NCBI RefSeq assembly: GCF_034931365.1 | Contig: NZ_JAYGII010000005.1 | Location: 1-64,000 of the forward strand | DNA from: Natronospira elongata | GTDB lineage: Bacteria > Pseudomonadota > Gammaproteobacteria > Natronospirales > Natronospiraceae | DNA length: 64,000 nt | Direction of reading: 5' to 3' | Shown here: in pieces, positions 43,141 to 52,439 of the stretch | Numbering within the stretch: the stretch's first letter is position 1 | How the letters are laid out: each line of letters opens with the position of its first letter | The notes under the pieces: generated by a model | Told to the model about the DNA's origin: nothing | Seen by the model: the letters and a program-made list of their open reading frames with translations, nothing else | Database searches by the model: none | Program-made: the position numbers and the translations under genes

Positions 43141-43812
43141 ATGGACATCATCGCTGACCTGTTTACCGACTTTCCGGAAAAATTCGGCATTCCTCGCCAA
43201 GCGGGGCAGGCGCCCTCGTCCCAGGGGCGGGTGGTCCTCCGCCCCGCCTTTGCCCGTCCCGAGGCGGTGCGCGGCCTGGAGGGCTACAGCCACATCTGGC
43301 TGCTTTTCCAGTTCCATCAAGCGCAGGGCTGGAGACCGACGGTACGACCGCCGCGGCTGGGAGGCAACCGCCGCCTGGGGGTATTCGCCAGCCGATCGCC
43401 CTTCCGGCCCAACCCCATCGGGCTTTCCGTATTCAGGCTGGAGGGAATTGATTGCGACGACGGCGTCTGTCTTCACGTCAGCGGAGTGGACATTCTGGAC
43501 GGCACGCCGGTACTGGACATCAAGCCCTATCTGCCCTGGGCGGATTGTGTCTCGGCGCAGGGGGGCTTTGCCGATGAGGTTCCAGCCACCCTCACCGTGA
43601 GTCTTAGCCGGCAAGCCGAGTCCTCTCTGGCGCAAATGGCGGAGGGAAATCGCCTTCGTTCACTGCTTGCCCAGACCCTTGGCCTGGACCCGAGGCCGGC
43701 CTATCACGAGGATCCCGAGCGAATCTATTTCAGCAATTTGGCCGGTCTGGAAGTGCAATGGCGGATTTGCGAGGACGTGGTTGAGGTCCTCTCAGTTGAT
43801 GCCGCTGACTAG
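43141..43812 (+). CDS. trmO: tRNA (N6-threonylcarbamoyladenosine(37)-N6)-methyltransferase TrmO
   Basis: This 223-residue protein matches E. coli TrmO (TsaA/YaeB): FPEKFGIPRQ, the sequence RPTVRPPRLGGN, SPFRPNPIGLSV and DGTPVLDIKPYLP are nearly family consensus. It methylates t6A at position 37 of tRNA-Thr. The ATG at 43141 gives an N-terminus in register with the family. Its stop shares the CTAG tetranucleotide with the stop of the convergent gene. Confidence 0.92.
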   Translation: MDIIADLFTDFPEKFGIPRQAGQAPSSQGRVVLRPAFARPEAVRGLEGYSHIWLLFQFHQAQGWRPTVRPPRLGGNRRLGVFASRSPFRPNPIGLSVFRLEGIDCDDGVCLHVSGVDILDGTPVLDIKPYLPWADCVSAQGGFADEVPATLTVSLSRQAESSLAQMAEGNRLRSLLAQTLGLDPRPAYHEDPERIYFSNLAGLEVQWRICEDVVEVLSVDAAD

Positions 43813-44411
43813 CTGGGCGCACCACCGGTGCCCAGGATGACCCCGAAACTGACCATCAGGAAGACCCCGGCCAGGACCAGGATGAAGCCGGTGGCACGGT
43901 GATGACGACGGGCGAAGTCATCAAAACGATTGTCGGATTCTTCCATCTTGCGCGTCGCCTGCCGGACTGAGACCCAATGATTGGCGATCTTTTCCAGGGG
44001 CTTGAGGGCGCTCGGGCGAAGCAGGATGACCAGGGCAATGACCGCGGCCGCGGCATTGGCCACGATCAGGAACCAGAAAAGCGCCTCCCATATCCAGGGG
44101 ATTCCGGGTAGTGCCCCTGCTGCCTCCGCAGGAGACAAGTGGAGCACAAAACCAAAGAAGAACCACAGGGCGGCGAGCAGAATCAGACCACCCGCCCAGC
44201 GATGATGGCGGTAGAAGAAGCGCTCGTAGTAACGCGGGAGTTCCAGTTCCCGCATGGCGCGCCGGGTGGACCATTGCCGGTTAAAACCTTCAGCCATGCG
44301 CTGGAATCCGTCCGGTGCCAACATCAGGATCAAACCCAGTGCTGCAGCGAGCAGCCCGACAATGATAAAAAACAGTACCGCCGCTTCAAGCAGCATCGTC
44401 CCCGTATCCAT
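43809..44411 (-). CDS. internally duplicated four-helix membrane protein
   Basis: This 200-residue protein has four predicted membrane helices in two similar halves. Both have a helix ending L-x-L-x-x-P, a cytoplasmic segment with (F/A)N(R/H)(Q)W(S/V)(T)RxA and an acidic stretch, then (Y/A)RHHR followed by a Gly-rich helix. The halves can be aligned as about 12-90 and 115-195. The His-rich RHHR motif occurs in both. The function is unknown. The gene overlaps the 3' end of trmO and lies downstream of the pilus genes. Confidence 0.7.
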   Translation of the reverse strand: MDTGTMLLEAAVLFFIIVGLLAAALGLILMLAPDGFQRMAEGFNRQWSTRRAMRELELPRYYERFFYRHHRWAGGLILLAALWFFFGFVLHLSPAEAAGALPGIPWIWEALFWFLIVANAAAAVIALVILLRPSALKPLEKIANHWVSVRQATRKMEESDNRFDDFARRHHRATGFILVLAGVFLMVSFGVILGTGGAPS

Positions 44412-44488
44412 ATTATCTCCCTATGTTTTTCCCGCCCCACCTGCATTGTGGATACAGCCTTTGCCCGGGGCAAGTCCTCGTTTGCTGC

Positions 44489-45052
44489 TTACCTGCCTGC
44501 GTCCCCGGCCAGGATCCATCGAGCCAGCTCTGATCCATCGGTATCCCAGCGATAGCTATGAGCGCTTTCCAGGCGCAAGGTGAAGAAGCGTTCTCCCCCT
44601 TCCCGGACCAGTCGATAGCGGATATGGGGCGGATCGCCTGAGTCACTGTCGAAATAACGGCCATGGCGAACCCGGTAGATCAGCCACTCCCCTTCCGGAT
44701 CCCAATACCAATGTCCCGGTGGCACGATGTCAGGGGTGGCGCCCGGTTTCTCACCCAGATAGTTGGACGGCGGCCGCTCCAGCAGACTGACAGGGTTCTG
44801 CCCTTCCAATGCCCTGACTCCATCGCGGCCCTGACTGAGCAGACGCTCTGCGGCGGCGTGGCGGAGACTGGTATCGATGGCGACTCGGTTTCGTTCCACG
44901 GCCACCCGTTCGGCCTCGCCAGTCAGGGGCAGCAGGTTCTCCATCGCAGTGAGGACCAAAACCACCACAAGGGTCATCACCACCAGCAGCTCGATCAGGG
45001 TAAATCCCCGATCACGGCTGTGGTTTTGATGCCTTGCTACGGCCCAGAGCAT
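44489..45052 (-). CDS. type IV pseudopilin (MSHA-type minor pilin)
   Basis: This 187-residue protein has a prepilin leader ending in Gly16, then FTLIELLVVMTLVVVLVL, with Glu at position +5. It is a substrate for the prepilin peptidase and would incorporate into or prime a pilus. The C-terminal globular part shows WYWDPEGEWLIYRV, which is common in MSHA-type minor pilins. It follows mshG with a 3-base gap and ends the pilus operon. No major pilin gene (mshA) is present in this window. Confidence 0.82.
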   Translation of the reverse strand: MLWAVARHQNHSRDRGFTLIELLVVMTLVVVLVLTAMENLLPLTGEAERVAVERNRVAIDTSLRHAAAERLLSQGRDGVRALEGQNPVSLLERPPSNYLGEKPGATPDIVPPGHWYWDPEGEWLIYRVRHGRYFDSDSGDPPHIRYRLVREGGERFFTLRLESAHSYRWDTDGSELARWILAGDAGR

Positions 45053-45055
45053 CCG

Positions 45056-46270
45056 CTACATGGCCACCCGGGCCAGGTCCCACATCGGCAGGAAGATACC
45101 CAGTGCCAGCAGCAACACCAGGATGCCCACGAAGATGATGAGGATTGGCTCGATGATGGCGGAGAGATTCTGAATATCGTAGTCCACCTCACGCTCGTAG
45201 AAATCCGCCGCCTCTTCCAGCATTTCATCGACGGCGCCGGTTTCTTCACCCACCTGAATCATCTGCAGCACCAGAGGAGTGAATATGCCGGCCGCGCGAG
45301 CGGTTCGGTGGAGGCTTTCACCGCGTTCCACGCCATTGCGCATGCCGGCGACACGGTCACCCAGCCAGGCATTGTCGATGGCCCGAGAGACCAGTGTAAG
45401 CGCCTGGACCAGGGGGACGCCGGCCTTGAAGCAGATCGCAAAGGTTCGGGCGAAACGGGCCAGGGTGGCGCGCAAGATTATGCTGCCCACGGCGGGTATT
45501 CCGAGCTTCCAGCGATCCCAGTGACGACTGCCCTTGTCGGTCCTGGACCACCAGCGAAACCAGGCGATGAACAGGGCGATTGCCACCAACAATACATGCC
45601 ACCAGGACTGGGCGAAATCAGAGACCGCGATGATACCGCGGGTGGCCAGGGGTAGTTCGGCGTCAAAGCTGGCGAACATGCGCGAGAAGGCAGGAATCAC
45701 CCAAACAGTCACCACGCCGATGGCAATCACGATGGCAGCAATGACCATGGTCGGATACATCAGCGCGCTCTTGACCCGGCGACGGGTGTCACGGTCAAGC
45801 TGCAGGTACTGCGCCAGGCGCCGAAAGGATTCTTCCAGATTGCCTGAGTTCTCGCCCACTCTGACGATATTGATATACAGCGGCCCAAAGATATTGGCAT
45901 GGCGCGCCAGGCTGCTGGAGAGATCCCGCCCTGACTCCAGGGCATCCACCACATCTTCCAGGGCCTCCTGGAGAATCTCGTTACGGGTGGACTCAATGAG
46001 TCCTCGCAAACCTCGGATCAAGGGGACCCCTGCCTTGGTCAGAGAGTACATCTGCCGGGTAAAGAGAATCAGGTCATCAATCTTGGGATGGGGGCGGAAC
46101 AGTTGCAGTTGGTGGCCGCGTTCACTGCGGTCCGGGGCCGCTTCTATTTCAATGGGGGTAATGCCGGTATTGAACAGTTGGCGTGCAACTGCATCCGGGT
46201 CATCGGCCTCGAGGTTGCCGCGCACAGCCTCGCCACGGCCGGTGCGCCCCTTGTACTTGTAGACAGGCAT
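45056..46270 (-). CDS. mshG: MshG, GspF/PilC-type inner-membrane platform protein
   Basis: This 404-residue protein has the two GspF domains (about 70-190 and 270-395) and three membrane helices. Typical motifs are FTRQMYSLTKAGVPLIRGL and AICFKAGVPLVQALTLVSRAI, the N-terminus reads YKYKGRTGRGE, and each half has VGE(N/E)(S/T)G. It would form the platform beneath the pilus that is turned by the ATPase. It follows mshE with a 23-base gap. Confidence 0.9.
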   Translation of the reverse strand: MPVYKYKGRTGRGEAVRGNLEADDPDAVARQLFNTGITPIEIEAAPDRSERGHQLQLFRPHPKIDDLILFTRQMYSLTKAGVPLIRGLRGLIESTRNEILQEALEDVVDALESGRDLSSSLARHANIFGPLYINIVRVGENSGNLEESFRRLAQYLQLDRDTRRRVKSALMYPTMVIAAIVIAIGVVTVWVIPAFSRMFASFDAELPLATRGIIAVSDFAQSWWHVLLVAIALFIAWFRWWSRTDKGSRHWDRWKLGIPAVGSIILRATLARFARTFAICFKAGVPLVQALTLVSRAIDNAWLGDRVAGMRNGVERGESLHRTARAAGIFTPLVLQMIQVGEETGAVDEMLEEAADFYEREVDYDIQNLSAIIEPILIIFVGILVLLLALGIFLPMWDLARVAM

Positions 46271-46293
46271 GCTTGCTCCGCTCCCGCTAACGC

Positions 46294-48045
46294 CTAGGCG
46301 TCACTCATGTTCAATTCCAGATCCGGCACACTGGGTTCACCTTCCATGCCGCCCGCCAGGCGGATGACTTCAGAAAGAGAAGTGACGCCCTGTTCAGCAT
46401 AATCCAGGGCACACATGACCAGGGGCTTGAAATTGCTTCGCCGCTCGGCCTGGGACGCAAATTCATCCAGGTCTTCCCGTCGGAGCGCATCAGTTAGAGC
46501 GCCATCCAGTTCCAGCAATTCGTAAACCCCTACGCGCCCGCGATAGCCGCTGTTACCGCAATAGGGACAGCCGCGCCCTTCCCGAAAACGCTTGCCATCG
46601 GCACGCCCGGGGCCAAGACGGGCCCGCAGCCAGGCGAGCTGATGAACATCCGGCTCCTTGTCCCGCCCGCAGCTATCGCAGACCCGGCGTACCAGTCGCT
46701 GGGCGATCACGGCATCGAGGGACGCCGCCAACATGTAGCCAGGGGCGCCCATGTCCAATAGGCGATTGATAGTGGCCACAGCGCTGTTCGTATGCAGGGT
46801 GGAGAGGACCATATGGCCAGTCATGGCGGCCCTTAAGCCAATATCCACGGTTTCCTTGTCACGCATCTCCCCCACGAGAATAATGTCCGGATCCTGACGC
46901 AGGGCGGTCCGCAATACGCGGGAGAAATCCAGGCCGATTCTGGGGTGGACCTGAACCTGGTTGATGCGGGAGAGTCGGTATTCCACCGGATCTTCCACGG
47001 TAATGATCTTGTTGTCGGGTCGGTTAACGTAATTCAAGGCGGCATAAAGGGTGGTGGTCTTGCCGCTGCCGGTGGGACCGGTAACCAGGACCATGCCCTG
47101 GGGCTTGCTGACCAGACGCTTGATGCGCGGCAACATATCGTCCGGGATCCCCAGCTGTTCCAGTTCCATCACGCCGGCGGACTGATCCAGCAAGCGCATG
47201 ACCACGGATTCACCATGGGCGATGGGCATGGTAGACAGACGCACATCGATGGTGCGGCCCTTGACGTTGATGGAAAAACGGCCGTCCTGGGGCAGGCGCT
47301 TTTCCGAGATATCCAACTGCGACATCAGTTTCAGGCGGGTCACCAGGGCAGAGGCGATTCGCTTGCCCTCAATGACCTGTTCCTGAAGCACACCATCCAC
47401 ACGCTGACGGATTCGCAGGACCTGATCGTCCGGCTCGATATGAATGTCCGAGGCGTTGACCTGGACGGCATCTTCAAACATGGATTGCAGCAATCGGATA
47501 ACCGGGGCGTCATTGACCTCTTCGGCTTCCAATAACTCATCCAGGTCATAATCACCTTCGGATAGTTCCTCACCCAGCTCCTCGGCCAGGCTGCTGATTT
47601 CCTCGGTACGCCGGTAGACCAGATCAATGGTGCGCAGCAAGTCCGCCTCACGGACAATGCCGACCCGAACATTCACGCCCAGCAATCGCTGGATCTCGTC
47701 AAAGGCAAAGATATCCGTGGGATCGGCCATGGCCACGAGCACACTGCCATCTTCCTCGGCAGACAGGGGCAGGGCCCGATAACGACGGGAATGGGTCTCG
47801 GGCAGACGACGAGCCACTTCCGGATCGAAGCGAAAATGGCGAATGTCGATATGAGGAATGTCCAACTGGCGGGACAGCAGTTCAAGAATCTGATCCTCGG
47901 TGACATAGCCAAGGTCGATAAGGACACGCCCCAGCTTGCGCCCGCTGGTTTTCTGCTCGGCCAGGGCCTGTTCCAGCTGGCTTTCCGAAATCACCTTGTG
48001 CTGGACCAGAAGGTCGCCAATGCGGATTTTCTGCTTGCGATTCAT
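46294..48045 (-). CDS. mshE: MshE, pilus-extension ATPase with c-di-GMP-binding N-terminus
   Basis: This 583-residue GspE/PilB ATPase has an MshEN domain (about 1-60) with two copies of the R(I/L)GDLL...Q motif: RIGDLLVQHKVISESQLEQA and KLGRVLIDLGYVTEDQILEL. In Vibrio cholerae this domain binds c-di-GMP and activates MSHA pilus extension. The ATPase core has GPTGSGKTTTLYAAL (Walker A), a Walker B region and a tetracysteine zinc site (CDSCGRD and CPYCGN). The start ATG and order mshN-mshE-mshG agree with the family. Confidence 0.92.
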   Translation of the reverse strand: MNRKQKIRIGDLLVQHKVISESQLEQALAEQKTSGRKLGRVLIDLGYVTEDQILELLSRQLDIPHIDIRHFRFDPEVARRLPETHSRRYRALPLSAEEDGSVLVAMADPTDIFAFDEIQRLLGVNVRVGIVREADLLRTIDLVYRRTEEISSLAEELGEELSEGDYDLDELLEAEEVNDAPVIRLLQSMFEDAVQVNASDIHIEPDDQVLRIRQRVDGVLQEQVIEGKRIASALVTRLKLMSQLDISEKRLPQDGRFSINVKGRTIDVRLSTMPIAHGESVVMRLLDQSAGVMELEQLGIPDDMLPRIKRLVSKPQGMVLVTGPTGSGKTTTLYAALNYVNRPDNKIITVEDPVEYRLSRINQVQVHPRIGLDFSRVLRTALRQDPDIILVGEMRDKETVDIGLRAAMTGHMVLSTLHTNSAVATINRLLDMGAPGYMLAASLDAVIAQRLVRRVCDSCGRDKEPDVHQLAWLRARLGPGRADGKRFREGRGCPYCGNSGYRGRVGVYELLELDGALTDALRREDLDEFASQAERRSNFKPLVMCALDYAEQGVTSLSEVIRLAGGMEGEPSVPDLELNMSDA

Positions 48046-48071
48046 GCGCGCCTGTCTCCTGTTGCCTCGCC

Positions 48072-49433
48072 TTAAGGCGACCCTGTCAGAACATCGATAC
48101 GTTCCGCCAGATACTCTCTAACCGCTGCTCTGAGCTGATCGTCGCTGAGTGCCGCCTCGTAAGCGGCGATGGCCGCGGTGGGCTCGCCCAGGGCCTCCCG
48201 AGCCAGGCCCAGTCCCATCCACCATGCCCCGCGTTGGGAAAAGCGGGACAGCAAGTTCTCGTAGAGCTCAGCGGCTTGTTCATATTCACTGGCCTGATAG
48301 TACAGACCGGCCAGCAAGGCGCCAGTGTCGCTGCTGTCACAGACTTCCAGCCACACCGCCTCCAGCACTGCCACGGCCTGTTCAGGATCCCCCCGTCCCA
48401 GCCACAACCGCGCCCGCTGGCGAGCGAAGAAGCCCTGGTCCGAAGCGGGTAATGCGGCCACGGCCAGGGCCTCTGCCAATAGCTGCTCGGCCTCCCCAAG
48501 ACGGCCCTGATCAACCAGGAGATCGGCCAGCGCCTCGCGTCCGGCTACATGCTCGGGCTGGATATCGAGCAAGCGCTGCAGCGCGCTCTCGGCCTGTCGC
48601 GATCGGCCCTGATCTATGGCTTTCCGCGCCCCGGACCAGGCTTCGGCAGCACGCTCTGCATCGCTACGCTGTCGTCGTTCGCGGCGCATCTCACTGTCAT
48701 CGGGCTCCTGGGCCTCGGCGACCATTGGCTCTGCCGGCTCTTCTTCTCGGGTCTCGGTGGGGGCCGGCAGATCATGGGTCGAATCTTCGACGGCTTCCGT
48801 CGCGGAGACGACGGCGCCTGATGACTCGGCGGTCGCCGGCTCTTCGGGGGCGCCGATTGGTTCATCAAGAACCAACAACAGGCGTTCGCCACCGTCCCGA
48901 ATGGTTTCGGCATAGAGAGGGCCAGACTGAAGTTCGCTGAAGCGGATTTCCAGGCGCTGCTGATCCTCGGCGATCGCTTCCCAGTCAATTCCGTCCACCC
49001 CGGGCGGCAGATCCGCATCGATATCCGCCGGGATCTCAGCGCGCAGCTCAAGCACCAGTCGGTCGGGCGCCGAGCTGCGGCGGCGGTAATCACTGTCGCC
49101 ATCCAGCTCAAGGCGGAGAATAGGGCCGTCACGGGTCTCCACCCGTTCGATGGCGTGCAGGCGCGGCAGTGGCGGCTCCGGTGCGGGCGCCAGGTCGATC
49201 AGACTGGTCTCCAGAGGCAGGACGAGCTGCTCTTCCATGACGGGCGCCGGCTCCTGAGGGCCGAGCCAGAACCAGGCCAGGACACCAATGGGGATGATCA
49301 GCGCCAGGCCAATGGCAAGTGACAGGGCAAGATAGCGGGGCCGCTGACCGGCAACGGCATGCACATCGCCGCGCTCAGCGGCGGTATCTCGCTGCTGCTC
49401 CAGGTCCCGCAACATCTGGTTGATGAGACTCAT
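48072..49433 (-). CDS. mshN: MshN, TPR-containing pilus biogenesis protein
   Basis: This 453-residue protein starts with MSLINQMLRDLEQQR, the MshN hallmark, then a membrane helix (about 36-56), an acidic Pro/Glu-rich linker and C-terminal tetratricopeptide repeats (about 260-445). Its role is in pilus assembly in the periplasm. The start ATG overlaps the mshM stop (4 bases) and the gene lies 26 bases before mshE. Confidence 0.88.
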   Translation of the reverse strand: MSLINQMLRDLEQQRDTAAERGDVHAVAGQRPRYLALSLAIGLALIIPIGVLAWFWLGPQEPAPVMEEQLVLPLETSLIDLAPAPEPPLPRLHAIERVETRDGPILRLELDGDSDYRRRSSAPDRLVLELRAEIPADIDADLPPGVDGIDWEAIAEDQQRLEIRFSELQSGPLYAETIRDGGERLLLVLDEPIGAPEEPATAESSGAVVSATEAVEDSTHDLPAPTETREEEPAEPMVAEAQEPDDSEMRRERRQRSDAERAAEAWSGARKAIDQGRSRQAESALQRLLDIQPEHVAGREALADLLVDQGRLGEAEQLLAEALAVAALPASDQGFFARQRARLWLGRGDPEQAVAVLEAVWLEVCDSSDTGALLAGLYYQASEYEQAAELYENLLSRFSQRGAWWMGLGLAREALGEPTAAIAAYEAALSDDQLRAAVREYLAERIDVLTGSP

Positions 49434-50353
49434 GGGCGCACCCCCTGAAGGCCGAACCAGCCGGCCAGCAGGGCGACCGTCGCCATAACGCCCACCGCAC
49501 AGGCAGCAAGGACATAAGGACGCGCCAGCGTACGCTGTCGGGCACCTTCCGTATCATCGATGGCGCGACGTACATGCCGTCGAGTCACCTGATCCTCTCC
49601 CTCACCCCAGGCGGCCATCAAGGCCTTGTGGGCGAGGACGTTGACCAGTCGCGGGGTTCCAAAACTGCCCTGGTAGAGGGCCTTGAGGGCGGGACGGGCG
49701 AACAGGGGTGCCCCGCGGTAACCCGCGACACGCAGGCGATGGCGCACATAGGCGGCAATGGCGTCGGCATCGAGCTGGCGCAGGCGATAGCTGAAGGTAA
49801 TCCGCTGCCGCAACTGACGCACGGATGGTCGAGCCAGGCGCTCGTCCAATTCTGGCTGACCGAAGAGGACGACCTGTATCAGCTTGCGTTTTTCCGTTTC
49901 CAGATTGGTCAGCAAGCGGACAGCTTCAAGGGTCGCCTCCGGGAGCTGCTGTGCCTCATCAAGGCAGAGCACCACCGGGCGTTCTTCCCGGGCCAGCAGG
50001 AGCAGGCGATCCTGAATGCGCTGGAGCAACTGCTCCTGACTGAGCTCGTCGTCAGGGTTGAGACCCAGCTCCCGAGCCAGTGCCAGGCGCATGGAGGCGG
50101 GAGACAGATGAGGATTGGGGATATAGGCCGTGACCGCTTCATCCTCCAATGCTTCCAGGAGCATGCGACAGAGCAGGGTCTTGCCCAGCCCCACTTCGCC
50201 GGTCACCTTGAGAAAACCTTCGCCTGAACGCAGCGCCACCAGGAGCACATTGAGCGCTTCCTGGTGGGGCTGGCTGTGGTAATAGAAGTCGGTATCCGGC
50301 GTCAGCGAGAAGGGATACTCCTGCAGGCCGAAATGCGACAGGTACAGACTCAT
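49430..50353 (-). CDS. mshM: MshM, ExeA-type AAA ATPase
   Basis: This 307-residue protein starts YLSHFGLQEYPFSLTPD and has Walker A GEVGLGKT and Walker B VVLCLDEAQ. A C-terminal membrane helix lies at about 280-300. The family links the cell wall or secretin assembly to ATP hydrolysis in MSHA and type II secretion systems. The gene overlaps mshL and mshN by 4 bases each. Confidence 0.9.
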   Translation of the reverse strand: MSLYLSHFGLQEYPFSLTPDTDFYYHSQPHQEALNVLLVALRSGEGFLKVTGEVGLGKTLLCRMLLEALEDEAVTAYIPNPHLSPASMRLALARELGLNPDDELSQEQLLQRIQDRLLLLAREERPVVLCLDEAQQLPEATLEAVRLLTNLETEKRKLIQVVLFGQPELDERLARPSVRQLRQRITFSYRLRQLDADAIAAYVRHRLRVAGYRGAPLFARPALKALYQGSFGTPRLVNVLAHKALMAAWGEGEDQVTRRHVRRAIDDTEGARQRTLARPYVLAACAVGVMATVALLAGWFGLQGVRP

Positions 50354-52098
50354 CGACGTCCCGGACGGCGCATGTCTCGAATCTGATCCCGGTAATCCCG
50401 GGTCATTTCATTCCACTGCTCGTCGTTCTCCACCACCACCGGCCGCAGCAGGATCACCAGCTCGGTCTTGGCTTCCCGCTGGCGGGTCTGGCGGAAGAGA
50501 TTACCCAGCACGGGGATGCTGCCCAGTACCGGGGTAGAGAAGGTCTCATCCCGCATCTGATTCTGCATCAAACCGCCAATGACCACGATCTGTCCACTCC
50601 GGGCTCGGACGATGCTATCCGATTCGCGGACTTCGCTGAAGGCCAGAGGCAGACTGTCGGTCTCTCCTCCCACGGTAAGGTCCTTGCGCTGATCGGTAAC
50701 CTGACTGACCGTGGGGTGAATATGCAGGGTGACTTCATTGCTTTCACTGATCTGGGGCGTCACATCCAGGGCAATACCGGAGAAGAACGGGGTCAACTCC
50801 ACATTGCGCTGGGTGGAGGCGCCCGCGGCACCGAAAGCACCACCGGTCTGGATGCCGGTGACAAAGAATTCATCACTGCCGACCTTGATCACGGCCTTCT
50901 GATTATTGACCGTGGAGACCCGCGGGCTGGATAGCACCCGGGTTTCTCCCTGCCGCGACAGCAGCTCGACAAAGGCACGGAAATCATTACCGATATTCAG
51001 GGTGGCGGCGAAACTGCCGCCAATGGCCTCGGTACTCAGACCCGACAGTTCGCTGCCCGGCATCAGGCTTTGCTGGCTGCCGGCAATGGAGGAGAGGCCT
51101 TCATTGAAGACGTCGGGACCACCCACCTGACCAATGAAGGCGCCATCATCGCCGTCGGTATAGAGCCCGCCCCAATTGATTCCGGAGCGAAACTCATCGC
51201 GCAGTTCCACCTCGAGAATCTTGGCCTCCAGCACGACCTGACGACCAATATTGCGCTGAATGGTACCCAGATACTCCTCAATCTCACGTAGCTCGGAGGG
51301 CATGGCGCGAACAGCCACGGTGCCGGATTGGGGGTTGAGAATCACGCGACCGCCGTCGCTGTCGGCGACAATGGCCTCTAGGGTGCTCTCTATGTCGGCC
51401 CAGAAATCCGACTTGGTTTCGGTCTCAATGCGCGTACCGACAATCCGATCCTCACCACCCGTTCGGCTTGGGGTTCCGCCAAAGCCCCGGGTGCCCATTG
51501 TGCCCCGGCTGCCACCATGACCATCGCTGACGGATCCGGAGCTGACTCGGGTACTGGACTGGCCTTCGCGAGTAATGGTGAGGGCATCGATATTGAACAC
51601 ACGAGTCTGCAGCCCCGCCGGGCGAACCAGGTAGCCTCCGGCCAGCTCGCGGTATTCGAATCCATAAACCTCGCGCACCGCCTCCATCACTTCCGGGATG
51701 GTGACATTGCGCAGGTTGAGACTGATCCGACCCTCCACCGCCTCATCAACGATCATGTTGTAGTCGGTATCCTCAACCAGCCCCATGAAAAAGGTCTCGG
51801 CCGGGACATTTCGTACCGACACGTCGAAGCGTTCCTCGCCCCGATCACGAGCGGCCGGCTCGGTACGATCCCGCTCTCCGGGAATCAGTGCTTCCGAGAC
51901 TTCCGGCGGTGGCCTGTCGTTTTCCAGGGCCCGGAGGCTGTCGGCCAGCACCTGATCCATGCGCTCTCTGGTGTCATCGCCGAAGGGCTGGGTGGCACAG
52001 GCCGCCATCAGGAATCCGGCGGCTAACCCAGGAATCACCCGCAGTGCTCTGCGGCTTTCCACTGGCTTGTGGCTCATGCTGTTCGCCCCTGCATTCAT
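50350..52098 (-). CDS. mshL: MshL, secretin lipoprotein
   Basis: This 582-residue outer-membrane secretin has a lipoprotein signal (LMAAC), an STN/N-domain region (about 85-170), a Gly/Thr/Ser-rich linker and the secretin domain ending in VVIGGLMQNQMRDETFSTPV and LGNLFRQTRQREAKTELVIL. It forms the pore through which the pilus passes. The start at 52098 overlaps the mshK stop by 4 bases; the ATG at 52077, with a GGGG 8 bases before it, is an equally good candidate. Confidence 0.92.
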   Translation of the reverse strand: MNAGANSMSHKPVESRRALRVIPGLAAGFLMAACATQPFGDDTRERMDQVLADSLRALENDRPPPEVSEALIPGERDRTEPAARDRGEERFDVSVRNVPAETFFMGLVEDTDYNMIVDEAVEGRISLNLRNVTIPEVMEAVREVYGFEYRELAGGYLVRPAGLQTRVFNIDALTITREGQSSTRVSSGSVSDGHGGSRGTMGTRGFGGTPSRTGGEDRIVGTRIETETKSDFWADIESTLEAIVADSDGGRVILNPQSGTVAVRAMPSELREIEEYLGTIQRNIGRQVVLEAKILEVELRDEFRSGINWGGLYTDGDDGAFIGQVGGPDVFNEGLSSIAGSQQSLMPGSELSGLSTEAIGGSFAATLNIGNDFRAFVELLSRQGETRVLSSPRVSTVNNQKAVIKVGSDEFFVTGIQTGGAFGAAGASTQRNVELTPFFSGIALDVTPQISESNEVTLHIHPTVSQVTDQRKDLTVGGETDSLPLAFSEVRESDSIVRARSGQIVVIGGLMQNQMRDETFSTPVLGSIPVLGNLFRQTRQREAKTELVILLRPVVVENDEQWNEMTRDYRDQIRDMRRPGRR

Positions 52099-52439
52099 TG
52101 CTCACTGCTCCGGCTAATGGAAAGACCGGCCCGCAGGCTCAGTCGCTGTTCGCCGCCGGCATGTCGAATCACAACGTGGTCTGCCTCAATGCGTACCACG
52201 CGGGCACCATCCACGTTCGCGCCTGCCCGTACCAACTGGTCATTGATGACCGCCAGGCGCCGCCGCTCCGAAATCAGTACCGAGGTCAGGTCCCAACTCG
52301 GGGCCGCCGCCGTGGCAGGCTGCTCGCCGCGGTCGGTGGGCGGCCGCATGGGGTCGTCCTCCTCCGCCGTGGCAGGCATCGCCCAGATCATTGCCGCCAT
52401 CACGAGGCCGGCCACTATTCTGGCTTTTTGTTCAAACAC
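52095..52439 (-). CDS. mshK: MshK pilus biogenesis protein
   Basis: This 114-residue exported protein has a signal peptide ending near Ala26 (PATAEE), then DDPMRPPTD, the family signature, and a small C-terminal domain (VLISERRRLAVIN and GQRL-like strands). MshK is a short periplasmic component located between mshJ and mshL. The start is a GTG at 52439 with GGAGGG 8 bases upstream; the gene overlaps the mshJ stop by 8 bases. Confidence 0.82.
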   Translation of the reverse strand: MFEQKARIVAGLVMAAMIWAMPATAEEDDPMRPPTDRGEQPATAAAPSWDLTSVLISERRRLAVINDQLVRAGANVDGARVVRIEADHVVIRHAGGEQRLSLRAGLSISRSSEQ

